Under the pieces are notes generated by a model. The model worked only from the letters and a program-made list of their open reading frames with translations, ran no database searches and had not been told where the DNA came from. This document shows positions 13,301 to 26,034 of a stretch of 64,000 nucleotides of DNA, in pieces; position 1 is the stretch's first letter, and each line of letters opens with the position of its first letter. Made by a program: the position numbers and the translations under genes. This stretch comes from Chlorops oryzae (lineage: Eukaryota; Arthropoda; Insecta; Diptera; Chloropidae), in assembly GCA_020466095.1 (NCBI GenBank), contig CM035807.1, forward strand, positions 115,057,124-115,121,123, read 5' to 3'.

Positions 13301-16300
13301 AAGAAATTAAGCAATCATCCGCACTATAGCAGTCGCCAATTGAAGCCAATGGACAAGGAGTTGCAACATCGTGAGGATTTCCGTATAACTCACTATGCCG
13401 GCGATGTTATATACAATATCAACGGATTCATCGAGAAGAACAAGGATACGCTGTTCCAAGATTTCAAACGTTTGTTACATCACTCGAAGGACATGAATCT
13501 GAGTGAAATGTGGCCAGAGGGAGCACAGGATATCAAAAAGACAACGAAACGACCATTGACTGCCGGTACGCTATTCCAACGATCGATGATCGATCTTGTG
13601 AACACTCTGCAAAAGAAGGAACCATTCTATGTGCGTTGCATCAAGCCGAATGACATCAAGAGTGCGACTGTCTTTGACGACGAACGCGTAGAACATCAGG
13701 TACGATATCTTGGCTTACTGGAAAATTTGCGAGTCCGTCGCGCTGGTTTTGTACATCGACAGCGTTACGATAAATTCCTCCTGCGCTACAAAATGATATC
13801 GCAATATACTTGGCCAAATTTCCGCGCTGGCAGCGATCGCGATGGCGTCCGTGTTCTTATCGAGAGAGAAAGGCTTCAATAAGGACGTTAAATATGGACA
13901 CACAAAGATATTCATACGATCGCCAAAGACGCTGTTCGCGCTGGAACAGCAACGCAACGAAATGATACCGCACATTGTGACGCTCTTGCAGAAGCAAGTA
14001 CGCGGTTGGATTGCACGTCAGAATTATAAGAAAATGAAGGCTGCCCGCGCAATAATGCGGTCATACAAGACGTATAAGCTACGCTCTTATGTTACTGAAT
14101 TGGCACAACGATTCCGCAGTGCGAAAACTATGCGCGATTATGGAAAGAGCATACAATGGCCGAAGCCACCATTGGCTGGACGAAAAGCCGAACCGTTATT
14201 GCGACGCATTTTCAACTTTTGGCGCGCATATATGATACTGCGAAAGTATCCACGTTCCGAATGGGCGCAGCTAAGATTGCAAATTATTGCGGCCTCGGCG
14301 ATCAGGGGTCGTCGTTTGTATTGGGGCCAGCAACGTAAATGGATCGGTGATTATTTGGCAAATTCTCAGGATAATTCTGGCTATCAAGCGTACAGCTCGA
14401 ATGTGAAGAACCTAAAGAATCACGACGGCTTCAAATCGGTGCTCTTCTCAAGCTTTGCCCGGAAGTTTAACAAGCATAACAAGCAGGCTGATCGTGCGTT
14501 TATTGTCACAGATACTGGCATCTATAAATTGGATGGTGCCAAGAATAAGTTCAAAAACATGAATCGTGCCATTCACATAAAGGATGTAAGTTAATCGCCA
14601 TTGCATTATTTTTTTCAATTTTATCAATTTATATCGTTTCCAGCTATCGGCGATTAGCATCAGCACCGGCCGCGATCAACTTATTGTTTTCCATTCGCCA
14701 GAAAATAATGATCTTGTGTTCGCTCTGCAAGCCGAAAATGGCCCATTGAAAGAGGATCGAATTGGTGAAGTTGTCGGAGTAGTGTGCAAAAAATACTATG
14801 AGTAAGTTGGCTCCAATTCTAACAGGTTGGCTGATAAGTCCCCGGTCTAACAAAGAAAAACACATTTTTTTTGTCAAAATTCGTTTTTATTATTCAACAT
14901 AGTTCCCTTCAAGAGCGATACAACGATTATAACGACCTTCCAATTTTTTGATACCATTTTGGTAGTACTCCTTCGGTTTTGCCTCAAAATAGGCCTCAGT
15001 TTCGGCGATCACCTCTTCATTGCAGCCAAATTTTTTCCCTGCGAGCATCCTTTTGAGGTCTGAGAACAAGAAAAAGTCGCTGGGGGCCAGATCTGGAGAA
15101 TACGGTGGGTGGGGAAAGCAATTCGAAGCCTAATTCATGAATTTTTGCCATCGTTCTCAATGACTTGTGGCACGGTGCGTTGTCTTGGTGGAACAACACT
15201 TTTTTCTTCTTCATATGGGGCCGTTTTGCCGCGATTTCGACCTTCAAACGCTCCAATAACGACATATAATAGTCACTGTTGATGGTTTTTCCCTTCTCAA
15301 GATAATCGATAAAAATTATTCCATGCCCATCCCACAAAAAAACAGAGGCCATTACTTTGCCAGCGGACTTTTGAGTCTTTCCACGCTTCGGAGACGGTTC
15401 ACCGATCGCTGTCCACTCAGCCGACTGTCGATTGGACTCAGGAGTGTAGTGATAGAGCCATGTTTCATCCATTGTCACATATCGACGCAAAAACTCGGGT
15501 GTATTGCGAGTTAACAGCTGCAAACACCGTTTAGAATCATCAACACGTTGTTGTTTTTTGGTCAAATGTGAGCTCGCGCGGCACCCATTTTGCACAGAGC
15601 TTTTTCATATCCAAATATTGATGAATGATATGACCAACACGTTCCTTTGATATCTTTAAGGCCTCTGCTATCTCGATCAACTTCATTTTACGGTCATTCA
15701 AAATCATTTTGTGAATTTTTTTGATGTTTTCGTCGGTAACCACCTCTTTCGGGCGTCCACTGCGTTCACCGTCCTCCGTGCTCATTTCACCACGCTTGAA
15801 TTTTGCATACCAATCAATTATTGTTGATTTTCCTGGGGCAGAGTCCGGAAACTCATTATCAAGCCAAGTTTTTGCTTCCACTGTATTTTTTCCCTTCAGA
15901 AAACAGTATTTTATCAAAACACGAAATTCCTTTTTTTCCATTTTTTTCACAATAACAAAAGTTGCTTCACAAAAGACGCTCTATCTCACAAACTAATTGA
16001 CTTACAGACGTCAAATTTTGACACGAATCATTTGAAGGTTGCCACTATATAAAAATAATATGCATTTAATACTAGCGACGCCATCTATGTGTCAGACCGG
16101 GGACTTATCAGCCAACCTGCTACGATCCCATAGAATCTAACAAAGTTTTTATATCACAATCAATTGAAATTGTATGAAGATCAATTAAAAAATCGTTTTT
16201 GTTTTGCAGCATTTGCCAACGGGAGTTAAGAGTTGATGTTGGACCAGTAATAACATGTCGGCTTGGCGGGAAATCTCGTTCGATTTTAATTGAAGGTGCG

Positions 16301-16378
16301 TCCGGTGTTGAGAATCCAAGCTTTCGACATTCCGCTGGCAATATTATCTTCGAAGTGCCTGCCCATTATTGCGTTTAG
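4349..16378 (+). CDS. Myo31DF: Unconventional myosin ID (class I myosin), 5'-partial, two frameshifts
   Basis: Actin-based, membrane-binding class I motor; the Drosophila orthologue sets left-right organ looping. Coding exons inferred from GT-AG sites and phase: 4349-4651, 7174-7394, 10707-10932, 11028-11411, 13034-13113, 13190-14585, 14644-14801, 16210-16378 (stop TAG 16376-16378). These encode about 978 residues. With the missing ~32 N-terminal residues the total is near the ~1010 aa I recall for the fly protein. Visible motifs are P-loop GESGAGKT (exon 1), switch [13 protein letters not shown] (exon 2), switch [10 protein letters not shown] (exon 4), two IQ-type light-chain sites ([16 protein letters not shown] and the following repeat) and a basic TH1 tail ending FEVPAHYCV. 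The first exon begins inside an Arg codon, so the start exon lies upstream and was not found within 4.3 kb. Exons 7174-7394 and 13190-14585 each carry one extra base (near 7364-7371 and 13861-13873); exon phases fit only if one base is removed from each. Family assignment is very secure. Confidence 0.95.
5195..6165. repeat. A-rich low-complexity block in Myo1D intron
   Basis: Nearly 1 kb consisting almost entirely of A and T, built on AAAAATATAAAAAATATTTA-like units with irregular spacing. Longer sub-blocks recur (ATAAACAAATAAAAAATATAAGAAAAATATAAAATAATATTTTTTT-type, every ~250-300 bp). Virtually no G or C on this strand; the A bias is strongly strand-asymmetric. Confidence 0.9.
7966..8526. 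mobile_element. hAT-type MITE, copy A (561 bp)
   Basis: The ends are CAGTGCCGGCCAC and GTGGCCGGCACTG, a perfect 13-bp inverted repeat starting with the CAGTG typical of hAT elements. It is flanked by the 8-bp duplication CTGATGAT (7958-7965 and 8527-8534). No transposase; it is in the Myo1D intron before the exon at 10707. Confidence 0.93.
9560..10128. mobile_element. hAT-type MITE, copy B (569 bp), inverted relative to copy A
   Basis: Near-identical reverse complement of the element at 7966-8526, flanked by a perfect 8-bp duplication ATAATAAG (9552-9559 and 10129-10136). One end reads CCAGCACTG instead of CCGGCACTG. The two copies form a ~560-bp stem with a ~1-kb loop in the Myo1D pre-mRNA. 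Confidence 0.93.
11646..11889. mobile_element. hAT-type MITE, CAGGGCTCGG family, copy 1
   Basis: 244 bp with a long inverted terminal repeat (CAGGGCTCGGATTTTGTTGA at the left, complement at the right). Flanked by GTCATTAA/GTTATTAA, a 7/8 match for an 8-bp duplication. Lies in the Myo1D intron after exon 11028-11411. Confidence 0.85.
12017..12249. mobile_element. Foldback MITE with 8-bp TSD
   Basis: 233 bp. Ends CATGATACAAGAAAACAAGA and its complement form about 31 bp of terminal inverted repeat through GATAGCGCCACTT. Flanked by a perfect 8-bp duplication CAAGAACT (12009-12016 and 12250-12257). Superfamily uncertain; the 8-bp TSD fits hAT or P-like elements. No ORF. Confidence 0.88.
12261..13001. 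mobile_element. TTAA-flanked MITE abutting the preceding foldback
   Basis: 741 bp, flanked by TTAA on both sides (12257-12260 and 13002-13005). Inverted ends are GGGGGTCTTCTCATTGA / TCAATGAGAAGACCCCC (ends agree over 15+ bp). Internally it has a second inverted pair around GGTTCACCCGAGAAT (about 12541-12560 and 12686-12703). The TTAA target suggests a piggyBac-like origin, although the terminal G run is not the classic piggyBac end. Its right edge is 28 bp from the myosin exon at 13034. Confidence 0.82.
14822..16120 (-). mobile_element. mariner transposon, full length, TA target site
   Basis: A 1,299-bp element in the last Myo1D intron. Its ends are inverted 26-bp repeats (CAGGTTGGCTGATAAGTCCC and its complement) with TA duplicated at 14820-14821 and 16121-16122. 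The terminal sequence and protein fit the mellifera/irritans side of the mariner family rather than Mos1, but the subfamily is not certain. The copy lies antisense to the host gene, wholly inside an intron, so it should not alter the myosin coding sequence. Confidence 0.93.
14890..15950 (-). pseudogene. mariner transposase (DD34D), frameshifted
   Basis: Cut-and-paste transposase. The N-terminal paired helix-turn-helix DNA-binding region is clear (ATG at 15950 or the MEKKEF Met just after it, through [20 protein letters not shown]). The linker includes WVPRELTF. Catalytic Asp residues are visible in [17 protein letters not shown] and, once frame is restored, [11 protein letters not shown], giving the mariner D,D34D pattern. 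The natural stop would be TAA at 14890-14892 after EGNYVE. Two one-base insertions break the frame: an extra A in the run after FDQK (about 15545-15560) and an extra T just before the last catalytic motif (about 15100-15120). Both are homopolymer events, so inactivity of this copy is not proven. Confidence 0.88.
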
Positions 16379-17213
16379 ACTTCTAGATGATACGAATGAT
16401 AATCTACCAAATGGTATTTGGGCGCAGACCAGTACTTAAATAACGCTAGCACACAACAAAATCGAAGAGAAAAATTAATTTTAAGTTTTAAATTAATATA
16501 TTTAAGTAATGTGATTATTTTGTTATATTTTTTTATTATTATATTTTTCTTCTAAATAACTTGCATGCATTTCAATCGCTCGCGTTCATTTTGATAAAGA
16601 AAAAATGAAATTATTTATTAAATTATATTTAAAATAGTTTTTTTTTGTTTTTTTTTTTTTTGTTTTGTATTGTATAATCGTCGATGATTTTTGTTAGAAT
16701 TAAATTTCATTCAATTTCGATTTACGTATGAGATTTGGATTGCAATTTTTCAAATTCTTGTTTATAATTATATGTTCGTTCGCAGAGAGAGAGTGTAAAC
16801 ACGGTTAAGCTTTTTAGTTATAGGTTTTAGGAATTATACAAGCAATCTAACTATTTTTGATAGTAATTATTCAATTAGTATTAATTTTAACTATTCAATT
16901 ATAAAATATATTTAAGGAGAAATTTAAAGGTCCTGAAAGTTGTGCCTGTATTTACTAAAAAAAAAAAAGCTTTGAAAAAAATTCTAGAACTAAGATATAC
17001 CAAAATGAACAGTACGAAAACCTTCATATGTATTTATGAAAATAATCGCTTCTTACCTTTTTTTTTACGATCTATTAAGCGTAAAGGTTGAAAATTGTAA
17101 ATTTATATTTTTAAATGCACGTCTATATATATATATATATTTTATATATTTTAAAAATATACTCCGGTTGTTCCGTTTTTTTTTACAGATATAAATTATT
17201 CTACACAACTTAG
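16379..17213 (+). other. Myo1D 3' UTR and AT-rich spacer
   Basis: AT-rich DNA after the myosin stop, with a T run at about 16639-16661 and an (AT)n tract near 17127-17140. No gene seen. The exact poly(A) site is not clear. Confidence 0.5.
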
Positions 17214-18261
17214 TGTTTGGTGCGAGAACAGGAGCGGAAAGAAATCGAGGGGGCAGTAAGCAAGATCCCTGCGGACGGCCCTCAATTAAGATTCCAGGGC
17301 TGCTCACTGAAACCTGGATGGATCACCATTAATTGCGCGGATTCTGAAACAAAGCAGTGGCTGGCGTCAGTGGTAGGCTGCATAAAAGGATTTTAAGCTT
17401 GTTGAGGGGGATGAAATCCCCAAACCAAGCATCGTGCGGACTACCAACGACGGAGACTATGCGATTGATTCAGAATCAGAACAGAATGCTGCCGATCCAG
17501 AGCTTGGGTACACGCTCACTATTGCGGTAAATGAAAGATCGGTCAAACTTTTGGCGGAACTGAATAACTTTCCCTACTTCAACCTGGGGAGGCTTCAGTT
17601 CCGGGTAAGACGTGGCCAAAAGGAGTCACCCTAAGGCTGTAGAGAGCGGAACTTCGGAGCTGAAACGGAAGGGGCCGGAGAAAGTTCTAGAGGATGAGGC
17701 TTCAAAGACGGTCGACGAAACAGGGCCATCGACCAGTAAGCAGGCCATGGAAAAGATGTCTGCGAGAAAGACAGTAAATGTCTTGACCGCGGAACATCAA
17801 TCCTCGGGGAAAAAAAGAGCCTGAACCTCCGGAATAAGCAAATCACCCGTACAACTGCCAGAGCGGCAGCTGACAACAGCCGCAGAAGCAGCACGGGCCG
17901 TACTCCTAGTAGGCAGACAGGTACTGCCAGCCGAAAGGAGAGGAGAAGGAGAAGGAGCAGAAGAAGAACGATCTGATCCGCCTCGTAAAAACTTGTAATG
18001 GTGGAGGTTATACAAATCAACCTCCATAGCTTCTGCTGCACTAAATACGACCAGCAATCGTCTGAAGGCTATGAAGAAGCAGACAGACTGGCGAAGGAGG
18101 GAGCAGAAATGTCTCCCTACGGACCTGAGCCAATACTAAATGTCAGCAGATCGCATTACATTCAAGCCGCAATCTCAGAGTTCCGTGACAGAGCGAACAG
18201 GATATGGTCTCGTTCTACTGAAAAGAAATCTAAATATCTACTGCAACTAAGCAGGCAATAA
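17214..18261 (+). pseudogene. Decayed retroelement with DUF4780-like and RNase H fragments
   Basis: Two remnants on the plus strand. First (about 17231-17634): frames reading FQGCSLKPGWITINCADSET and, later, LGYTLTIAVNERSVKLLAEL. This is the pattern of the DUF4780-type domain common in insect retroelement ORF1 proteins, though the frame is broken. Second (18064-18261): YEEADRLAKEGAEMS followed by an Arg/Lys-rich helix, the C-terminal signature of a retroelement RNase H domain. The reverse transcriptase between them is missing. GC content (about 50%) is higher than in the surrounding DNA, consistent with a recently decayed insertion. Domain names are from memory of the families. Confidence 0.68.
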
Positions 18262-19118
18262 CGTAAGTGCATATAAATAGATGCTCAGAGGTCTAATATC
18301 CAGTAAAAATAAGAGGAAAATGGTAGAAAAACAAATCACGCGTACGGAAGGGTCTTGTTTTACCATGCATTTCCCTTGGTGAATATGATGATTTAATTTC
18401 AATACTTTTAGCATAAATAGTTTCCGTTCTCTTTGCTTTTCATTTCCTTACCATAATTTCGAGCGTAAAATCGTTTGTGTGGCAACTCTGATTGTGCGCT
18501 TTATGTCTGGTTTCCAACAGCGCAAGAGAACAATGAAAAACACAGTTGATGAAATTGTTTCATATGGTTGCATGCTGTGAACATTTAAGCTTGAGATACA
18601 ATAGCCACGACACGAGCGATGCGTTTTGTCGCATGCCGTTGCGTGTCGGAAGTCAATACACCATAGCAAAGATAATCGTGTCGTATGAAAACATATGCTT
18701 TTCCAGGACAATGGGGAAATGACCAGAAACATACTGTATTTCTTCACTTGCTCCCAAAGGTATAACGCTTCCAAATCCAACTACGAGTTTCAGCTGTTTG
18801 ATTTATACACCTTGAGAATTTTAGTTGCAGCACATATTTTTGAGCTATCAGCCCTGTTTTCAAAGCAGCCACCAGTATCAAATGATGTCGGAGCGAGAAA
18901 TATCAATTTGTCGAATATTTATCGTGTCGGACAGCATTGTATATTGCTTTGACGCGACAACGCATTGTCGTGCCTATTGTACCTCAGGCCTTATGCATGA
19001 ATTTCTGCGCTATTGGAGACCAGGCTTTAGTGACAAAACAAACAGCTGACCAACAGCAGTCACTTTGAACTCGATCGAAATTGATTTGCCGTTTCTTTAT
19101 ATTTTCGACTTCGGAGCT

Positions 19119-21099
<1,981 letters not shown>

Positions 21100-21128
21100 A
21101 CCGACTGCCTTCAGATGAATCGAGAGAG

Positions 21129-21134
21129 AATAAA
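21129..21134 (+). promoter_or_regulatory. Poly(A) signal of Alkbh6
   Basis: A canonical AATAAA lies 30 bases after the Alkbh6 stop codon. It would place the transcript end well before the inverted-repeat arm that starts at 21843. Assigned by motif and position only. Confidence 0.55.
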
Positions 21135-21462
21135 GAAACAATTAGAACAATTTAATCAATTATCTATTCCAAAAAGAAAAAAAAACTAACTAATCAATCT
21201 ATTGCAACACAACTCTTCCGCAAGCGAAGCAATCTTCAATGTATCCTTTTATGAATGCCTCTAAAGTTTACATTTGACTATTTATCTTGGAATTCTCTTT
21301 CCGTTGTCTAACTTAAATAAGAGCTGAAAAAATATAACTCCTCCCACCTCGATTATATCAATTAAGTATATATCAATGAATGTGTTATTTTGTGTGAAGA
21401 AACTGTGTCAATATCTTAATGGTTTTTTTTTTTTTTAAATATTATTGATAGTCTTTTATCGG

Positions 21463-21690
21463 ATATGTGATTATTTTCCCTTTCCCGGGGAATTCAATTC
21501 CCCAACTGATGTGATTTCCCTTTCTCTAGATTGAGGAGGAATTTGAATTACCTCATGATCTAACTGGCGATATGCATTCTCTATTAAAGTAATTCAATTT
21601 CCCTCTCAATCTAGGAAAAAGGAGGAATTAATCCCTTCAATTTCGATATTGAATTACCTTTCCCGCGAAAGGGAAACCAATCACATACCC
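21463..21690. mobile_element. Small foldback MITE downstream of Alkbh6
   Basis: The inverted ends are ATGTGATTATTTTCCCTTTC and GAAAGGGAAACCAATCACAT. An inner pair, CTAGATTGAGGAGGAAT and CAATCTAGGAAAAAGGAGG, adds partial symmetry. About 230 bp, no ORF. Confidence 0.65.
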
Positions 21691-21842
21691 GTATGGAAAA
21701 TAGATATTAAGCTCCATATTTGAGTCGTTCAGTGGATAAAGGGAATGAGTCCATTTTTGGCGTTTTTGAGATTTAGCGTGGATACACTTCCTTGTATGAC
21801 TTTTTTACAAATCGTAAAAGAAGAGCTGATAACACTGTGCTA

Positions 21843-22511
21843 GTTCAAAAAACCGACAGTCCGCATTCACATCTAGAAATATTAAGTAAAATGCGCTGAA
21901 TACAATAGTGATATTGATTTATTGGGATTGGCTCAGTTAACGGAGATTTTCGCGTTTAAAGGTTAATCCCAAAAGTATGCAAGCATAATTTTGTCTTTAC
22001 TTAAAACATTTTAGTTTCCCCAACAATTAATTTAGATTTTGGGACTCCTTTTTTATATTTGACAAGACGGCATAATGGGAAAGCACAAGGCTAGGAATCG
22101 AGAGCTCTGAAGTTCAAACCCCAAAAAAATTGAAGCGGAATTTTTTTTTTTTATATTTCGGATTTTTTCTTGAGTCAGTTTGCTGGATGAACTCCACTTC
22201 ACCCCAATTACTTTGCAGCTTTGAGCCATCGAAACAAGTTCGAAGAAAAAAAATTTCTGTGAAGCAAAATCACTCAAAAAAAAAACCTTGTGCTTTCCCA
22301 TTATGCCGTCTTGTTAAATAACATCACAGATCTTAAAGCTCTTTTTGAGAACTGTGTCTTTAAATTAAAAAAATATATTTTAAAAAAATCGAATATCAAC
22401 AGTTTCACTTCCCCTAAAAGTATGCTTCAATTTTTTAAAATAATTTTTAAACCGCGATATCTCAAAAACTAGAGCCAATCTAGAAAAACGGTTGATGGGA
22501 CTGAATTCAGC
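21843..22511 (-). repeat. Right arm of large inverted repeat, downstream of Alkbh6
   Basis: Reverse-complement copy of 19406-20332, shortened by about 260 bp (it keeps only part of the central A/T-rich hairpin). The arms flank Alkbh6 exons 2 and 3. Likely two insertions of one non-autonomous element; target duplications were not resolved. Confidence 0.82.
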
Positions 22512-23880
22512 GCCCCCCAATTATGTTTACAAGATTTGTCTCCATGTTGTCGGTAAAAAAAAGTACCAAATTCGAGCACAGTGTAATTAATTTTGCTATT
22601 TTAATTTTGAATTTTGTTGTAACAACTAGTTTTAAAAGTCAACTTCAACTGTTCTGTCGTTTTTCTGCATTTAAAATTTTTCGACTCATTCCTTTTATCC
22701 ACTGAGCGACTCATTTGATCCTCACTTTGACTGAAATAATTATATTTTAATTTAGTTAATGTTATCAACTCAGATAACTAAAAAAAAAAGCAGATTGTGA
22801 AAAGCTTCTTCTCTGGTCCTCAAAACATGAACGTGAACTCGAAATTGGAACGGAAATTATTTTAGTTGATTGAGGAAATAAATCGACTTTCCATTTAATC
22901 CCCTAGATTTGAGCAAACGAATGTGCATTTGTTTTCAAGGATTACGTATAGTGGTATGTCCGGAAACACGCCATAGTACTAAAATATGATATCAAAACAT
23001 GATAAATAGAACAAAATTTTCTGAAAGTGAAAATGTTCGTTCGAAATCCTCACATTCGTTGCCAATCGTCAAGCAACGCTACCAGAAGTAGTCCAAGAAA
23101 TAAACATATCCTAAGACAATATGAATTCTTTTTTTTTTTTTTTTTTTTTGCTTGACCATGTTGTCTATAAGTTTTTGCAGAGCTTTACTTTATCATTCAC
23201 ACAGTTTTTGATAACGTTGATTGAAGATTGGCATTAGAAATCTTCCAAGATAATTCCCTCCACGAACAAAATTTAAATCAACATAATTCCGCTTGTGATG
23301 AAATGCTTTAAGCCGCTATCCCAAAATCACTTGTAAAAATGGCAAGGACTAAATTACCGCGTTTAACAATCACACAAAAAAAAAAATTAAAAAAATAGAA
23401 TTGCTATATTTAACGGTGCAATTTCTCATTCAAAACTATTACTGTTACGTTGTGAATAAGGAAATGTTTAGACCAAGATTTTAAAATTAGGAACCATTTT
23501 TTTTTTTTTTTTTTTTGCGCAATCACCAATCAACACGCCTTATAGCGTTGCACCTAAGCTAAATAAGTTTGCAATGAGACTGAATAAGAAGTCAGTATAA
23601 AAACCAAAAAAAAATATTGAAACTGAATTTATGAAAAAAAAAGAAAGATATTTGCTTGTCCCAGCGAAACCATTTGCCTTGAGAAATGTTATCCTATTTT
23701 GATGTGAGGGAAATGAAAAATTTTATTAAACATATTTGCATTTGCACTTCGGTATGAACGTACATACATACTTATATACAATTCCACTGTTGTTGTTATT
23801 ATCGTTGTTGTTGTTCTTGTGCAAATAAAATGAAAAAAAATAAACAAAAATATTTGTTATAAAAAAAATATCCACCGATT
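22512..23880. other. Spacer between Alkbh6 and the 272-aa gene
   Basis: AT-rich, with several long T runs (for example 23128-23150 and 23499-23516). No exon or transposon end recognised, apart from a candidate poly(A) signal of the minus-strand gene. Confidence 0.5.
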
Positions 23881-24699
23881 TCACTTATCCGATGGTGTTT
23901 CGTCCTGCCATTCTAAGCGAAATTCGCGTTCAAAGACATTTCTATCGTATAGACGTACATCGCTTATGCGCGCCGAGATATCAAGACGCAATTCGTTAAC
24001 AGCCAAATGGAAGTCATGTCGCAGCATTCGTTGCTTCTCGGCCGTCAACTTATCCATCGGTCTTCGGAAAACGCTTAACATTCGATTGAGATGATATTCC
24101 ACACCAGTGCAACGACCAATGCAGACCCATAGATTCTCAGGACTACGTATATCAGCGGGAAATCGTTTTCGCATATCGAAGGGTGCTGGACCACTTAGAA
24201 GGGATTTAATTTCGGCAACGATCCGATTATGCATTTGAAGATCATTGCGATTGATTGTCCGGAATTCGTATTTATCGCAAAATGCCATAAGATCTCCAAT
24301 GCAACACCATGCGAGCGACGCTAATGTTGTATGCTGACTCGTCCAGTTAGTGTATCGGCCAATTTCTGGTTTTTTTTCCTTATAATTTCCTTGCATTTCT
24401 TCTTCTTTTAGATTTGTTCCATTCGTATCCGCTTGGGTTGGCGTTGCTTCCGTTTTCACTATTGGCAATGAGACGATTTTCGGTTTATCCAAAAAATCCT
24501 GCGTGTGAGCACGTAACGAAAGTAATTGGTCATTATCGGACGTTGCCGATGCTGCAATTGATGATTTTGTCAATGATGTCGTGGCAGCAGCAGCAGCAGC
24601 AGCTGCCTTAAGTGAATCTAAATTGCTTTCATGATTCTCTAAGAAACGCACCGTCATTTTTGTCATACGTTTATAGCTTTTATATTCTCGCGTGGTCAT
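23881..24699 (-). CDS. Uncharacterised 272-aa protein, single open exon
   Basis: Uninterrupted 272-codon frame on the minus strand, starting at an ATG in good context (CAAAATGA) and ending at 23881. I do not recognise the family. The N-terminal ~115 residues are low complexity: basic start, an Ala run (about residues 33-41) made by a GCT/CTG repeat, then Ser/Thr- and Lys/Glu-rich stretches. The C-terminal ~155 residues look like a folded, mainly helical domain with spaced aromatic, Cys and charged residues, for example LASLAWCCIGDLMAFCDKY, ENLWVCIGRCTGVEYHLNRM and FEREFRLEWQDE. No signal peptide, membrane segment or zinc-finger spacing is evident. Balanced codon use, length well above chance for this AT-rich DNA and intact frame argue for a real gene. 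A TTTATT (AATAAA on the minus strand) at 23722-23727 could be its poly(A) signal. Additional upstream exons cannot be excluded. Confidence 0.75.
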   Translation of the reverse strand: MTTREYKSYKRMTKMTVRFLENHESNLDSLKAAAAAAAATTSLTKSSIAASATSDNDQLLSLRAHTQDFLDKPKIVSLPIVKTEATPTQADTNGTNLKEEEMQGNYKEKKPEIGRYTNWTSQHTTLASLAWCCIGDLMAFCDKYEFRTINRNDLQMHNRIVAEIKSLLSGPAPFDMRKRFPADIRSPENLWVCIGRCTGVEYHLNRMLSVFRRPMDKLTAEKQRMLRHDFHLAVNELRLDISARISDVRLYDRNVFEREFRLEWQDETPSDK

Positions 24700-25504
24700 T
24701 TTGAAACTGAATTTTATAAATTTTATTTTCTATTATTTTTAAATTTATAAATTTTATTTTATATTATTTTTCATATAATTGATAAATGAATAAGTTTGTA
24801 GGTACACCTTATTAAATTAATTGAACTTCATTTCTATTGAATGTTCTAATCTCTTTTTTTTATGTAATCGTCTTCGAGCGATGCCTAAATTACTACTGCC
24901 TGCCTCCGAAGGTCTTTGTGGTACGTACGCTCTCTCGAATGCGTTCTTATTTTTATCTTGTTTTTTATTTTTATTATTTTTTTTCAGAAAATTGCACGCT
25001 TCTTTGGCTGCAGTTTTCTAATGCAGCCGCCAATTGACGCCAAATAAATCACATCGCACTGGTTGATACGATATTGATCGTGATGCTGGTGTATTTATAG
25101 TACAGACGCGGGCTATGGGATATTAACAAATTACATGTTGTCCCTACGTTGAACTGCATTTGATTTATGAATGGAATTTGCGATCGGATGAAAGTGAAAA
25201 TATGGGAAAAACTTTGGGTATATAATTAAGGGCATGAATTCTCTTTTTAGAAGGATATATCTATTCGTGATATAAAAAATATGCTTGATTAAAAATACCT
25301 TCATATATAAACAGTAAACTCGGGATAACGTCAATTCCCTATTCCGACAACACCCCAAAACATCAAAATTTTTTTTTTTTTTATTTACATTGACTCAAGA
25401 GGTTTAAAAATTTTCCCTAAAAACTAAACGCTAGGACTAGTTATTGTACGATATTAAACTTATTATTATAGTGGAAAAAATCGAGAGGATTAAAACCCTA
25501 AACT

Positions 25505-26034
25505 AAGCCCGAGGAAAAAAAAATTGAATTTCCTAAAGATACTGTCCTGCATTTCGATCGTGTTGATAAGGAGATAAAGCGCGAATTGATACGCGAAGCC
25601 ATTGAAAAGGTCGATAGTGATTTTAAAGTCGCTTACATCGATTTTCGTCAGGGTGATAAAGAGAGGGACATGTACGATTCCACGATGAAGGTACTGCTTC
25701 TAAAGTATTGGAGAAGATCCCGGAAAAGAAGGTGAGAATATTAAAATTAACAAAATAAGTAATAAATAATATTTATTTTTGATTGTAAACTATTTGAAAA
25801 CAGTTGAAAGTCAATGACGAGGTCGAGATAAAAATTTGCGCTCTGGGCGAAAACGAGGAAGCTGAATTTCTTGCAAAAGTCGTTGAGGATATGCAAAAAG
25901 TGCGCAACACAAATAAGAAAGGAAATGACCGGGGTGGCAATCGAAAGCGCCGTTTTGGAAACGTTAACAATGGCAAAGGTAAGAAGCAAAACGTTAGTGG
26001 ACGAATAGTGGACTGCGACAAATCAAATCAGTAG
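25505..26034 (+). pseudogene. La autoantigen-like protein, C-terminal fragment, frameshifted
   Basis: Two exon-like blocks, 25505-25731 and 25804-26034, are joined by a plausible 72-bp GT-AG intron. The first block encodes an atypical La C-terminal RRM core: FPKDTVLHFDRVDKEIKREL, then KVAYIDFRQGDKE. After two extra bases (AG within GAGAGGG, about 25661-25667) the frame resumes as GHVRFHDEGTASKVLEKIPE. The second block continues through EVEIKICALGENEEAEFLAK to a basic Gly/Lys/Arg-rich tail and stop. This matches the order in La proteins (xRRM, alpha-3 helix, basic tail), which bind RNA polymerase III 3' U-tails. The N-terminal La motif and first RRM are absent, and a TAA stands two codons before the first block. 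A retained intron means it is not a processed retrocopy. I read it as a partial segmental duplicate, possibly worsened by sequencing error. Confidence 0.7.

Noticed and set aside
24883..25020. Divergent plus-strand gene starting MPKLLLPASEG
   Set aside because: Only about ten residues before a possible donor, no recognisable continuation and low-complexity frames. Cannot be supported.
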